Made by a program: the position numbers and the translations under genes
Source of the DNA: Pseudomonadota bacterium
GTDB lineage: Bacteria; Pseudomonadota; Alphaproteobacteria; Reyranellales; Reyranellaceae
NCBI GenBank assembly: GCA_018240745.1
Contig: JAFEFF010000187.1
Span: 93,644-157,643 of the forward strand
Length of the DNA stretch: 64,000 nt
Direction: 5' to 3'
The notes under the pieces: generated by a model
Databases searched by the model: none
The model's input: only the letters and a program-made list of their open reading frames with translations
What the model was told of the DNA's origin: nothing
Shown: piece after piece, positions 16,030 through 23,703 of the stretch
How the letters are laid out: every line of letters begins with the position of its first letter
Numbering within the stretch: position 1 is the stretch's first letter

Positions 16030-16989
16030 TCAGGCCAATGCCGACCGTTGCATCCCATCAGGCTCAGCCTGCGCACGTGCGAGGAGCGCTTCCACCTGAT
16101 GGTGCGTGACGCGTGCGGTGCCGCGGCTCATGACAGCGGCGGCCCCCGTCGCGGTCGCCAGCCGGAGCGCCTCCTCAGGGGATTGCCGTCGTGCAAGGCC
16201 CAGCACAAGCCCGGCGAGGAAACTGTCGCCGGCGCCGACGCCGCTATGCACCTGAACGGGCAGCGCAGGCTGGACGATCCGGCGCTCGGGTGTCGCCAGG
16301 ATCGCGCCGCGGTCGCCAAGAGTGAGCGCGATCATGGATGCCGCTCCGGTTGCCGCCAAACGGGAGGCCTGCTCGGCCAGGGCATCGCGGTCGGAGGTCG
16401 TGGACCCGACGATCGACTGGAACTCGCTGAGGCTCGTCTTGAGCAGATCGACACCCTGATGGAGAGCCGCTTCGAGCGCCACGCCGGACGTGTCCAGCGC
16501 GAAACGCAACTCTCTGCGTTGCGCCTGGCGGGCCAGCCTGGCGTAGAAATCTGCTGGGAATCCCGGCGGCAGGCTGCCGCTGGCCACGAGCCAATCGGCC
16601 CGCACATCGCCGAGCAGCGAGAGCATGTCTTCGGCGTCCGAGGGCTCGAGCAAGGCCCCCTCCGGAACGAACCGATATTCGGCGCCGGTCGACGCCTCTC
16701 GCACGGTCAGGCTGATGCGCGTCGTACCGGCGACAGTGACCGCGCGATACGACACACCCGCGTCGGTGAGCAGTTGCTCGATGAAGCGCCCGGTGGGACC
16801 GCCGACCGCCATGACCGCAAGCGTCTCGCCGCCCAGCGCATGGACCACGCGGGACACATTGATGCCGCCTCCGCCGGCATCATAGGTCGTACCCCGCGTG
16901 CGCAGCTTGTGTCCCGGCCGCACCTCGCCCGCTTCCATGGCGACGTCGAGCGCGGGGTTTACGGTGACCGTCACGATACGCGGCGACAT
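16030..16989 (-). CDS. PfkB-family sugar kinase (1-phosphofructokinase-like)
   Basis: A 319-residue ribokinase-fold kinase. It opens with IVTVTVNPALDVAME, the N terminus typical of the 1-phosphofructokinase/tagatose-6-phosphate kinase/PfkB (E. coli Pfk-2) group. GGGGINVSRVVHALGG is signature 1, and VHSGVGAGDSFLAG is signature 2 with catalytic Asp255. It phosphorylates a phosphosugar, most likely fructose 6-phosphate in this setting, in the cytosol. ATG 16989 has GGGAG seven bases upstream. It lies 70 bases after Hsp20 and is probably co-transcribed with it from the box at 17600. With glucokinase downstream it would complete an upper-glycolysis set. Confidence 0.88.
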   Translation of the reverse strand: MSPRIVTVTVNPALDVAMEAGEVRPGHKLRTRGTTYDAGGGGINVSRVVHALGGETLAVMAVGGPTGRFIEQLLTDAGVSYRAVTVAGTTRISLTVREASTGAEYRFVPEGALLEPSDAEDMLSLLGDVRADWLVASGSLPPGFPADFYARLARQAQRRELRFALDTSGVALEAALHQGVDLLKTSLSEFQSIVGSTTSDRDALAEQASRLAATGAASMIALTLGDRGAILATPERRIVQPALPVQVHSGVGAGDSFLAGLVLGLARRQSPEEALRLATATGAAAVMSRGTARVTHHQVEALLARAQAEPDGMQRSALA

Positions 16990-17059
16990 GGCTGCGCTCC
17001 CACGTTGCGAGATACCCGGGCGTCCACGCCCCGCGGCGAGACACCCGCGAAGCCAGCCG

Positions 17060-17536
17060 TCAGGCTGCCTTGACTTCGATTCGCTTGCCCTGGACGGGCA
17101 CCTCGGCGGTCTTGCCGATCTCGAGCGTCAGCACGCCTTTGGCGAATTTCGCGGTGATGGCGTTGCGGTCGGCGTCGGCCGGCAGGGTGAAGGAGCGCGT
17201 GAAGCTGCCGTAGCTGCGCTCCGAGAAGTGCGTCTTGTCGTCGGTGTGCTCGACCTTCTTTTCGCCGGCAATGGTCAGAAGCTCGTCCTCGACCGTCACC
17301 TTCACGTCCTTTTCGTCGAGGCCCGGCAGCTCGACGTTCACGGTGTAGGTCTTGCCGTTTTCCTTCACCTCGACGTTCGGCATGTGCTCGAACGCGCGGA
17401 GGGCCCGCGGCTGCGTGGCCGGCGTCTCTGGCCAGGCGAAGGGCCAATTGCGCACCCAGTGGCCGAAGAAGCGGTCGAGATCGGCGAATGGCATTGTCAT
17501 GCTGGACTTCTGCGGCGTCGGAACCTGCTGAGTCAT
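17060..17536 (-). CDS. Hsp20-family small heat-shock protein
   Basis: A 158-residue small heat-shock protein, an ATP-independent holdase in the cytosol. The alpha-crystallin domain runs from about residue 50 (PNVEVKENGKTYTVNVELPGL) to the end, with KDVKVTVEDELLTIAGEK, SFTRSFTLPADAD and the conserved KGVLTLEIGK near the C terminus. A C-terminal IEV is present in place of the usual I-x-I anchor. ATG 17536 has AGGAGG five bases upstream; the open frame continues upstream through the neighbouring intergenic region and is not used. An FNR-like box sits 64 bases upstream of the start. No CIRCE-type or ROSE-like element was seen. Probably co-transcribed with the PfkB kinase. Confidence 0.93.
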   Translation of the reverse strand: MTQQVPTPQKSSMTMPFADLDRFFGHWVRNWPFAWPETPATQPRALRAFEHMPNVEVKENGKTYTVNVELPGLDEKDVKVTVEDELLTIAGEKKVEHTDDKTHFSERSYGSFTRSFTLPADADRNAITAKFAKGVLTLEIGKTAEVPVQGKRIEVKAA

Positions 17537-17599
17537 GAGAACCTCCTGGAAGGGCGCTTGCCCCGATGATCTCCTTACAGGACGGGCAACGGTTCTCGT

Positions 17600-17613
17600 T
17601 TGATGCGGATCAA
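17600..17613. promoter_or_regulatory. FNR-like box before hsp20-pfkB
   Basis: TTGATGCGGATCAA contains the full TTGAT-N4-ATCAA core of the FNR/FixK consensus. It lies between the Hsp20 start (17536, minus) and the stop of the P-type ATPase (17617), 64 bases upstream of the Hsp20 start. Together with its sister sites it supports one oxygen- or redox-responsive regulon. Confidence 0.65.
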
Positions 17614-17616
17614 TCC

Positions 17617-20103
17617 TCAGCGGCCGATCGCGACGGCCTTCAGCAGTTCGGCGCACACCAGATAGGCGGCAACGACCAGACCGATCGCCGAGCATTGCGC
17701 CAGCGACGGCGTCACAAAACCCAGCCATGCAGCGACCGGCAGGAACGGCGTGGCCAGTGCAACGACGAGGGCGGCCAATGACGATGCGGCCAGCACCGGG
17801 TGGGGCGCGCTGTGCCACGGGCGCCCATTGGTGCGAATGATGAAGACCACGAGGATCTGGGTCGCCATCGATTCGAGGAACCACAGCGTGCGAAACTCGT
17901 CGGGCGCCGCATGGAACACCAGCATCAACCCGGCGAAGGTCAGCAGATCGAAGGCCGAGGAAAGCGGTCCCATGATGGCAGCGAAACGCATCAGCGCACC
18001 GAGATTCCAGACTTGCGGCCGCGCCGTCGCCTCCGGCCGGACGTTGTCGAAGGGAATGCCGATCTCGGAGACGTCGTAGAACAGGTTGTTGAGGAGAACC
18101 TGCACCGGGAGCATCGGCAGGAAGGGCAGAAACAGCGACGCCGCCGCCATCGACAGCATGTTGCCGAAGTTGGAGCTCGCTCCCATGCGCACGTACTTGA
18201 GGATGTTAGCGAAGGTCCGCCGACCTTCCTCGACGCCGTCTGCCACCACTTCGAGATCGGGAGCGAGCAGGATCATGTCGGCCGCCGCCTGGGCGACACC
18301 CGTCGCGCCCTCGACCGACAGGCCGACGTCCGCTGCCTTGAGGCCCGGCGCGTCGTTGATGCCATCACCCAGAAAGCCCACGACTTCGTTGCCGGCACTC
18401 AGCGCCTTCACGATCCTCGACTTTTGGTCTGGCGCGAGCCTCGCAAACAGGTCGGCCTCGGACGCGCGCACCATGAGCGCTTCGTCGTTCAGTTCGCGGA
18501 TCTCGGCGCCTGTCAGCAGCACCCGGCCCGCAATCCCCACCTCGGCCGCGACCTTGCGGACGATCACCGGATCGTCGCCCGACAGGATTTTGACCCGGAC
18601 GCCGGCAGCCTCCAGCCGATGAACGGCGGCGCCGGTCGTGGGCTTGACCGGATCGGCGAAGGCGCAGAGGCCGACAAACGAAAGGCCGGTCTCGTCGGCA
18701 GGCTCGATGTCGCGCACCGGCTCCGTCCATGGCCTGGAGGCGACCGCGATCGAGCGCAGCCCGCGCTCGGCCAGCGACCGCATCAGCGCCAGTGCGGTCT
18801 CACGCTGTCCGGCGTCGAGGGCGCACAGGGCAATCACCGCCTCGGGTGCACCCTTGACGATCAGCAGCGGACCGTCCGCGCCCTGCACCAGGACGGAGCC
18901 GACCCGACGTTCGTAGTCGAAAGCGCGCCGCGCCAGCATCCGCCAGCCGGTTGCCGCCTCCGGTCGCGCTGCGATCAACGCCGCGTCGAGGGATCCGCGA
19001 TCGCCCCCCAGCGCCGCGGCCGCTCCTGCCAGCTTGGCCGGAAGATCGCTCGGCACACCGCATCGGTCCAGGCTTTCAGCGAGGACGATCTCAGCCATGG
19101 TGAGGGTGCCGGTCTTGTCGGTGCACAGTATGGTCATCGCGCCGAGGTCGTGGATCGAGGCCAGCCGCTTGACGATCACCTTGCGCGCGGCCATGCGGAG
19201 CGCGCCGCGCGACAGCGTCACCGTGGTGATCATCGGTAGCAACTCCGGCGTCAGCCCGACGGCGAGTGCCGCCGAGAACATCAGCGACTCCAGCACCGGC
19301 CGCCCCGCCGCCATGTGGGCAACGAGAACCACGACGATCAGCGCAATCGTGAGGCGCGCGATCAGCAAACCGAAGGCGTGCAGCTCGCGCTGGAACGGCG
19401 ATTGGCCCTGCGGCTCGGCGAGCGAGGCGGCGGCCCGACCGAAAACGCTGCGCCTGCCGGTCGCAGCAGCCAGCACCAGCCCTTCGCCAGTCTGAACCAC
19501 GGAGCCGCGAAAGACGGCGTTGGTCGCGTCCGCCGCCTCCTCCGACTCTACCGGACCGCACCGCTTCTCGACCGGATAGGGCTCGCCCGTGAGGGCCGCC
19601 TCGCCGACCGTGAGCGCGCTCGCCTCCAGCAACAACCCGTCGGCCGGCACAACGTCGCCGGCCCGCACGCGGAGCACGTCACCCGGCACCACTTCCTCGA
19701 CATCGAGCGGAAGGAAACGGCCGTCCCTCAGCACCTCGGCCTTGATCGCCACGGACCGGCGGAGCAGTTCCGCGGCCCTGGTGGCGCGCCCCTCCTGCCA
19801 TGTGTCGAGCCCGATCGACAGCACGAGAATGATGACGATGATGGAGCCGCCCGTCGTATCGCCGGTCCAGACGGCCACGAGGCCGGCGAGAAGCAACATC
19901 AGACACAGCGGCTCGAGCAGGCGCCGCACGACCGCCTTGACGGCACCAGCCCTGGCCGGCGGAGCGTCACTGTTGCGGCCGGCCTCCTGGAGCCGGACTG
20001 CCGCGGTACGACTGTCCAGTCCTTTGGGCCCCGTGCCCAAGGTCGCAAACAGGACGTCGCGGCTGTTGGTCCAGAACGGGCGCTCGGCAGGAGAATGGCC
20101 CAT
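17617..20103 (-). CDS. Magnesium-transporting P-type ATPase (MgtA-like)
   Basis: An 828-residue type III P-type ATPase of the inner membrane. Phosphorylation motif CTDKTGTLT with Asp329; actuator TGEPYPVEK; membrane helix 4 GLTPELLPMITTVTLSRGA, close to the MgtA/MgtB pattern; nucleotide domain KGAPEAVI; hinge GDGINDAPGLKAADVG. The usual ten membrane segments are visible, with a conserved cluster near VLLNNLFYDVSEIGIPFDNV. The family imports Mg2+. ATG 20103 has AAAGGAG six bases upstream; a GTG-type extension to 20136 is not used. An FNR-like site with one mismatch lies at 20151-20164. No Mg2+ riboswitch leader is apparent in the short upstream region. Confidence 0.9.
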   Translation of the reverse strand: MGHSPAERPFWTNSRDVLFATLGTGPKGLDSRTAAVRLQEAGRNSDAPPARAGAVKAVVRRLLEPLCLMLLLAGLVAVWTGDTTGGSIIVIILVLSIGLDTWQEGRATRAAELLRRSVAIKAEVLRDGRFLPLDVEEVVPGDVLRVRAGDVVPADGLLLEASALTVGEAALTGEPYPVEKRCGPVESEEAADATNAVFRGSVVQTGEGLVLAAATGRRSVFGRAAASLAEPQGQSPFQRELHAFGLLIARLTIALIVVVLVAHMAAGRPVLESLMFSAALAVGLTPELLPMITTVTLSRGALRMAARKVIVKRLASIHDLGAMTILCTDKTGTLTMAEIVLAESLDRCGVPSDLPAKLAGAAAALGGDRGSLDAALIAARPEAATGWRMLARRAFDYERRVGSVLVQGADGPLLIVKGAPEAVIALCALDAGQRETALALMRSLAERGLRSIAVASRPWTEPVRDIEPADETGLSFVGLCAFADPVKPTTGAAVHRLEAAGVRVKILSGDDPVIVRKVAAEVGIAGRVLLTGAEIRELNDEALMVRASEADLFARLAPDQKSRIVKALSAGNEVVGFLGDGINDAPGLKAADVGLSVEGATGVAQAAADMILLAPDLEVVADGVEEGRRTFANILKYVRMGASSNFGNMLSMAAASLFLPFLPMLPVQVLLNNLFYDVSEIGIPFDNVRPEATARPQVWNLGALMRFAAIMGPLSSAFDLLTFAGLMLVFHAAPDEFRTLWFLESMATQILVVFIIRTNGRPWHSAPHPVLAASSLAALVVALATPFLPVAAWLGFVTPSLAQCSAIGLVVAAYLVCAELLKAVAIGR

Positions 20104-20150
20104 CGCAAGCTCCTTTCGGAGCTTTTTCCTTACCAAGCGACCTGCCGGCC

Positions 20151-20164
20151 TTGATCTGAATCAG
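20151..20164. promoter_or_regulatory. Near-match FNR-like box before the Mg2+ ATPase gene
   Basis: TTGATCTGAATCAG differs from TTGA-N6-TCAA only in the final base. It lies 48 bases upstream of the ATPase start at 20103. On its own this would be weak; it is listed because six other units in the same block carry full matches. Confidence 0.45.
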
Positions 20165-20221
20165 ACTCGATGCACGCCGAGCCTGATGGCGATGATATGC
20201 GGACCGGATGCTCTTTTTTGT

Positions 20222-20419
20222 CTAGGTGGCATCGGCGAGGTGTCTGACGTGATGCGGGCGGTCGATATCTCTGTCCAGGCGCCGAGGCGCAGCGCCCGTC
20301 TCGGCAACTTGCCGCCGAAGCCAGGTCTTGTATTGCATCGTTGCGATGGACATGCCGGCCGCGAGCGCGCCGAAGCTACCGACCACGAGCAGCAGATAGT
20401 AGAATTCGTTGGTTGTCAC
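20222..20419 (-). CDS. Small single-span membrane protein, unknown function
   Basis: A 65-residue protein with one membrane helix at about residues 7-28 (YYLLLVVGSFGALAAGMSIA) and a basic, Arg/His-rich cytosolic tail. I do not recognise a family. The start is GTG at 20419, with GGAGGAGG immediately upstream (3-5 base spacing). A full FNR-like box (20474-20487) lies 55 bases before the start, which supports a real, regulated gene. It precedes the Mg2+ ATPase with a gap of about 120 bases that holds the ATPase's own box. Possible roles are a small regulator or assembly factor for a membrane enzyme; this is a guess from context only. Confidence 0.6.
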   Translation of the reverse strand: MTTNEFYYLLLVVGSFGALAAGMSIATMQYKTWLRRQVAETGAAPRRLDRDIDRPHHVRHLADAT

Positions 20420-20473
20420 CGTCCTCCTCCAATGAAGAGGGCATCATCGTGCCATCGCCTCGTGTTGCTCGAT

Positions 20474-20487
20474 TTGACTTGCATCAA
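20474..20487. promoter_or_regulatory. FNR-like box before the small membrane protein gene
   Basis: TTGACTTGCATCAA, TTGA-N6-TCAA geometry, shares TGCATCAA with the site at 15935-15948. It lies 55 bases upstream of the GTG at 20419 (minus strand) and within 75 bases of the 3' end of the next minus-strand gene. Confidence 0.6.
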
Positions 20488-20559
20488 GGCTTGGAGACCG
20501 GGGCTTGCCGGCTCGGGCGGCCGCCTGACCGGATACTAGCGCGACGTCACCAGGGCAGA

Positions 20560-20946
20560 TCACGTCGTGCGGGCGGTTGTGGACGCGCTCAAACCGCCGC
20601 CTGTCTCGCGGGCTGGCGTTGCGGTCGACGGTATTCGCGGCTCCACGGGCACCTGCAGCCGCGAGGCGCCGGAGCGGATGGCGTCGAGCTGCTGATACAG
20701 GGGGCCGATCGAGGATTGGAGCGCATTGTGATCGCGCTTTTCACGCGCCAGGTCGGGCGTTGCATCCAGCAGCAGAATGGCAAAGAGAGGAGACAGCACC
20801 AGCGATACCAACAGGAAGCCGACGAAGGACCGCCCCTTTTGGCGAGCGACATCGGCAATCAGCAGACTCGACGCGAGCCATGCAGCCCCCATCAGTATCG
20901 GGGCAAACCATTCCAGCGTGGAAATCAGCTCGTCGAACCCGGCCAT
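20560..20946 (-). CDS. Two-span membrane protein, unknown function
   Basis: A 128-residue protein. MAGFDELISTLEWFAPILMGAA begins an amphipathic stretch and first membrane helix (about residues 12-32, ILMGAAWLASSLLIADVA). A second helix follows at 40-60 (FVGFLLVSLVLSPLFAILLL), then a soluble helical region (AREKRDHNALQSSIGPLYQQL) and a low-complexity Ser/Thr tail. The pattern resembles small phage-shock- or antiterminator-like membrane proteins, but I do not assign a family. ATG 20946 is preceded by AAGGTGGA about 9 bases away. It is the last gene of the stress block before the repeat-rich gap and the insertion element. Confidence 0.55.
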   Translation of the reverse strand: MAGFDELISTLEWFAPILMGAAWLASSLLIADVARQKGRSFVGFLLVSLVLSPLFAILLLDATPDLAREKRDHNALQSSIGPLYQQLDAIRSGASRLQVPVEPRIPSTATPARETGGGLSASTTARTT

Positions 20947-21095
20947 TTCTGCGTCCACCTTTCCGCACTGTAGTCGCCAGATGACGCACGGCGCGCTTCG
21001 GCAAATATGACCACCACTGCGACAATGGAGACCCACGTTTGGACATACACGACCCGCCTCGACGCTGGACCATTGCCGCTCGTCTCATTCTCATC

Positions 21096-21179
21096 GGACC
21101 GTGGGCCCCTGGCCTGAGCGGAGCCGAAGGCTCCAGGGCCGCATCATGACTCATGGGCGGGCCTGGAGGCCCGCGGTCC
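21096..21179. repeat. Cloverleaf-like inverted repeat, copy 1
   Basis: In the 372-base gene-free stretch 20947-21318 the outer arms GGACCGTGGGCC (21096-21107) and GGCCCGCGGTCC (21168-21179) pair with one mismatch. Inside lie two more hairpins: GGAGCC/GGCTCC (21120-21134) and GCGGGCC/GGCCCGC (21157-21174, which overlaps the outer arm). The same plan (outer GGACCG stem, two inner hairpins) recurs at 37111-37176, so this is probably a dispersed intergenic repeat. A further GC-rich arm set follows up to 21235. Apart from this and the IS left end from 21258, I see nothing else in the gap. Confidence 0.6.
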
Positions 21180-21257
21180 GGAAGATCAAGATGCGCCACT
21201 GGAGGGGCGCGCTTGGGGCGCGCTCCCAGCCATAAGTCAGCCGGAACGGAATATGCG

Positions 21258-22715
21258 CTAGGAGCTTGTCTGAGTAGTCGGTTGCATTGAAGAGCAGAGT
21301 TTGATTCCTTGGGTGGCGATGAGCAAACAGTTTCGCCCCTGGAAGATCGATGACGTGCAGCTTCTCCCGCCGAGCGTGCAGGACTACGTGCCTGCTGATC
21401 ACCTTTCGCGGCTGATCGTATCGCTGGTCAGGGAAAGCCTTGACCTTTCAGAGATCGTCGGCAGCTACCCGAGCGGCCTGGGCCAGCCGCCGTTTGATCC
21501 TCGGCTGATGACGGGGTTGCTGCTGCATGGCTATGCGAGCGGCCTGTACTCGTCTCGGCGGCTGGCGCGGGCTTCGGTGGAGCGGGCGGACTTCATGATG
21601 ATCGTGGCGGGCGATCCCCCGGACTTCCGCACGATCAGCGAGTTCCGGCGGCGGCATTTGAAGGCGCTGGCGGGGCTGTTCGTGCAGGTCTTGAGGCTTG
21701 CCGAGAAGGCTGGTTTGGTGAAGCTGGGCCATGTTGCACTGGACGGCACGAAGATCCGGGCCAATGCGTCCAAGCACAAGGCGATGAGCTATGAGCGCAT
21801 GAAGAAGCGGGAAGCCGAACTCAAGGCCGAGGTCGATCGCTGGCTCGAGGCGGCCGAGGCGGCCGACCGGGCGGAGGACAGGCTGTACGGCGACCGGCGC
21901 GGCGACGAGATGCCGGGCTGGGTAGCCGACAAGCGGAAGCGGCTCGCGAGGATCCGCCAGGCCAAGGCGGAGCTGGAGGCCGAGGCGCGGGCGGCGGCCG
22001 AGGCGGAGAAGAAGGCGCGGGCTGAGGCGCAGGACAGACGCAGGGCGGAAGGCAAGACGGCCGGCAAGCCGGCGGCGCCGCCCAAAATGGAGCCCGACGG
22101 CAAGGCGCAACGCAACTTCAGCGATCCCGAGAGCCGCATCCTGAAGACCAAGGACGGCTACATCCAGGGCTACAACGCCCAGGCCGCCGTCGATGGCGCG
22201 GCCCAGATCATCGTGGCGCAGACGCTGACCAACAGCTCCAGCGATCAGGCGCAGCTGGTGCCGCTGCTCGAGGGGATCAGGAGCAATCTCGGCAGGAACC
22301 CCGACGAGGTGTCGGCCGATGCCGGCTACTGTTCGGACGCCAATCTGCGCAGCGTCAAAAGGCGGCGCATCGAAGGCTACATCGCCACCGGGCGACAGAA
22401 GCACGGTACCAGGTCCGCCACGGCCAAGAAGGCGTCCGCCCCCGGGTCGCTGATCGCCAGGATGAGCACCAGGCTCAAGCGCGCAGGCCATCGAAGTCGA
22501 TACCGACTGCGAAAGCAGATCGTCGAGCCGGTATTCGGACAGATCAAACAGGCAAGAGGCTTCAGGCAGTTCCTGTTGCGCGGTATCGACAAAGTGAGAG
22601 CCGAATGGGCCCTCATCTGCACCGTTCACAACCTCACCAAGCTGGCGAGGGCCGCGTGATGCCCTCGCCTGACCTCAACAACCGCACCGTCCAACCTATC
22701 TGGACGGGCTCCTAG
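21258..22715 (+). mobile_element. IS1182-family insertion sequence, apparently complete (1458 bases)
   Basis: The element is defined by imperfect 20-base terminal inverted repeats: left 21258-21277 (CTAGGAGCTTGTCTGAGTAG) and right 22696-22715, whose complement starts CTAGGAGCCCGTCC; 14 of 20 positions agree, including the first 8. Both ends begin with the palindrome CTAG, so this could belong to the inverted repeat or be a duplicated 4-base target; no longer direct repeat is visible outside (atatgcg versus gacaccc). It encloses one intact transposase gene. The right end touches the metallo-beta-lactamase-fold gene, whose stop codon lies in the CTAG. Confidence 0.85.
21319..22659 (+). CDS. IS1182-family transposase
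   Basis: A 446-residue DDE transposase. It begins with the IS1182-typical MSKQFRPWKIDDVQLLPPSVQDYVP and has the N-terminal domain FDPRLMTGLLLHGYASGLYSSR and SEFRRRHL. The first catalytic Asp is in LGHVALDGTKIRANASKHKAM; a long Lys/Glu/Ala/Arg coiled coil follows (about residues 150-260). The second Asp is in EVSADAGYCSD and the Glu in RKQIVEPVFGQIKQARGFRQF. No frameshift or stop is seen, so it may be active. The start is ATG 21319; the frame is open from 21301 (TTG). Ribosome site weak, as is usual for transposases. Confidence 0.93.
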   Translation: MSKQFRPWKIDDVQLLPPSVQDYVPADHLSRLIVSLVRESLDLSEIVGSYPSGLGQPPFDPRLMTGLLLHGYASGLYSSRRLARASVERADFMMIVAGDPPDFRTISEFRRRHLKALAGLFVQVLRLAEKAGLVKLGHVALDGTKIRANASKHKAMSYERMKKREAELKAEVDRWLEAAEAADRAEDRLYGDRRGDEMPGWVADKRKRLARIRQAKAELEAEARAAAEAEKKARAEAQDRRRAEGKTAGKPAAPPKMEPDGKAQRNFSDPESRILKTKDGYIQGYNAQAAVDGAAQIIVAQTLTNSSSDQAQLVPLLEGIRSNLGRNPDEVSADAGYCSDANLRSVKRRRIEGYIATGRQKHGTRSATAKKASAPGSLIARMSTRLKRAGHRSRYRLRKQIVEPVFGQIKQARGFRQFLLRGIDKVRAEWALICTVHNLTKLARAA

Positions 22716-23617
22716 GACACCCGACCGCGCGCATTGTCGAAATCCCAGTCGAGCGCGAAGCGGTCGCCCTTCGCCTTGACGTAAACGGCATGCGGCGGCG
22801 CGAAGTGAGCCGGCATCAGGAGGGCGCCCTGCTCCGCGCAATCGCCGAGCAGGGTGTTGCGGGTCTTGCGCGCCAGATCGAGGTCGTCGCAGAAGCGGCT
22901 GTTCCATTTCCACAACGGCACCTGCACCGGGTTGTGCAGGGCGTCACCCGGGAAGATCGCCCGCTTGCCGCGCGATTCGAGGTCGAGCCGGATCTGGCCC
23001 GGCGTGTGTCCGGGCGCCGGCTTGATCTTGAAGCAGCCGCACATCGCGTGCTCGCCCGCCACGAACTCGGCCTTCCTGGCCTCGACGATCGGCAGCACCG
23101 AGTCGTTGTAGGTGTTGACCTCGTACGGCACCGAATCGGGCCGCTTCGCCACCGCCGCCCAGTGATCGTGGTCGGTGCGCGACATCACGTACCTGGCGTT
23201 GGGGAAGGTCGGCACCCACTTGCCGTTCTCGAGCCTGGTGTTCCAGCCGACGTGATCGACGTGCAGGTGCGTGCACATCACGAAGTCGATCTCCTCGGGC
23301 TGCACCCCGGCCTCGCGCAGGCGGTCGAGATACGGGGTGTTCAGCATGTCGAAGCGCGGCATCCCCGGTCGTGGCTTGTGGTTGCCGCTGCAGCTGTCGA
23401 TCAGCACGGTGTACTTGCCGGTGCGCACCAGCCAGGAGTGGATCGAGGTCATCAGCTTGCCGCTTTCCGGCTGGTAGTAGCCCGGCGCCAGCCAGTGCTG
23501 CTCGGCGGCAAAGGTGTCGGCGTCGAACTCGGGGAAGAAGTCCTTGGCCGGAAAGCCCGGCCCCATCTGCTCCTCGATGCGCATGACGCGAACGTCGCCG
23601 ATGTGACGGTCCTGCAT
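22712..23617 (-). CDS. MBL-fold metallo-hydrolase (lactonase-like), possibly clipped by the IS
   Basis: A 301-residue metallo-beta-lactamase-fold hydrolase. Metal motif CTHLHVDHVGWN (HxHxDH), later metal ligands in APGHTPGQI, IFPGDALHNPVQVP and MPAHFAPPHA. It resembles the quorum-quenching lactonase-like branch, but substrate is not assigned. ATG 23617 has GGGAGGAAG just upstream. The C terminus (DWDFDNARGRVS) ends in a TAG that is part of CTAG at the IS right end (22712-22715), so the last residues and stop may have been supplied or altered by the insertion. No zinc-binding residue is missing, so it is probably still functional. A small palindrome GTTGCGCAAC (23666-23675) lies in its promoter region. 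Confidence 0.82.
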   Translation of the reverse strand: MQDRHIGDVRVMRIEEQMGPGFPAKDFFPEFDADTFAAEQHWLAPGYYQPESGKLMTSIHSWLVRTGKYTVLIDSCSGNHKPRPGMPRFDMLNTPYLDRLREAGVQPEEIDFVMCTHLHVDHVGWNTRLENGKWVPTFPNARYVMSRTDHDHWAAVAKRPDSVPYEVNTYNDSVLPIVEARKAEFVAGEHAMCGCFKIKPAPGHTPGQIRLDLESRGKRAIFPGDALHNPVQVPLWKWNSRFCDDLDLARKTRNTLLGDCAEQGALLMPAHFAPPHAVYVKAKGDRFALDWDFDNARGRVS

Positions 23618-23703
23618 TGCTTCCTCCCTTTCTTCCGACACCGCATCATGCTGACCCGTTGTCGGGTTGCGCAACAACCCAGTATTCGTATTAATGATCA
23701 GGC

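Noticed and set aside
17537..17884. Longer Hsp20 reading frame extending upstream
   Set aside because: The added sequence overlaps the P-type ATPase gene and lacks a start with a ribosome site; ATG 17536 has AGGAGG.
23664..23680. GGGTTG/CAACCC hairpin with GTTGCGCAAC core upstream of the MBL-fold gene
   Set aside because: Short and single copy. It could be an operator, but nothing else supports it, so it is only mentioned under the gene.
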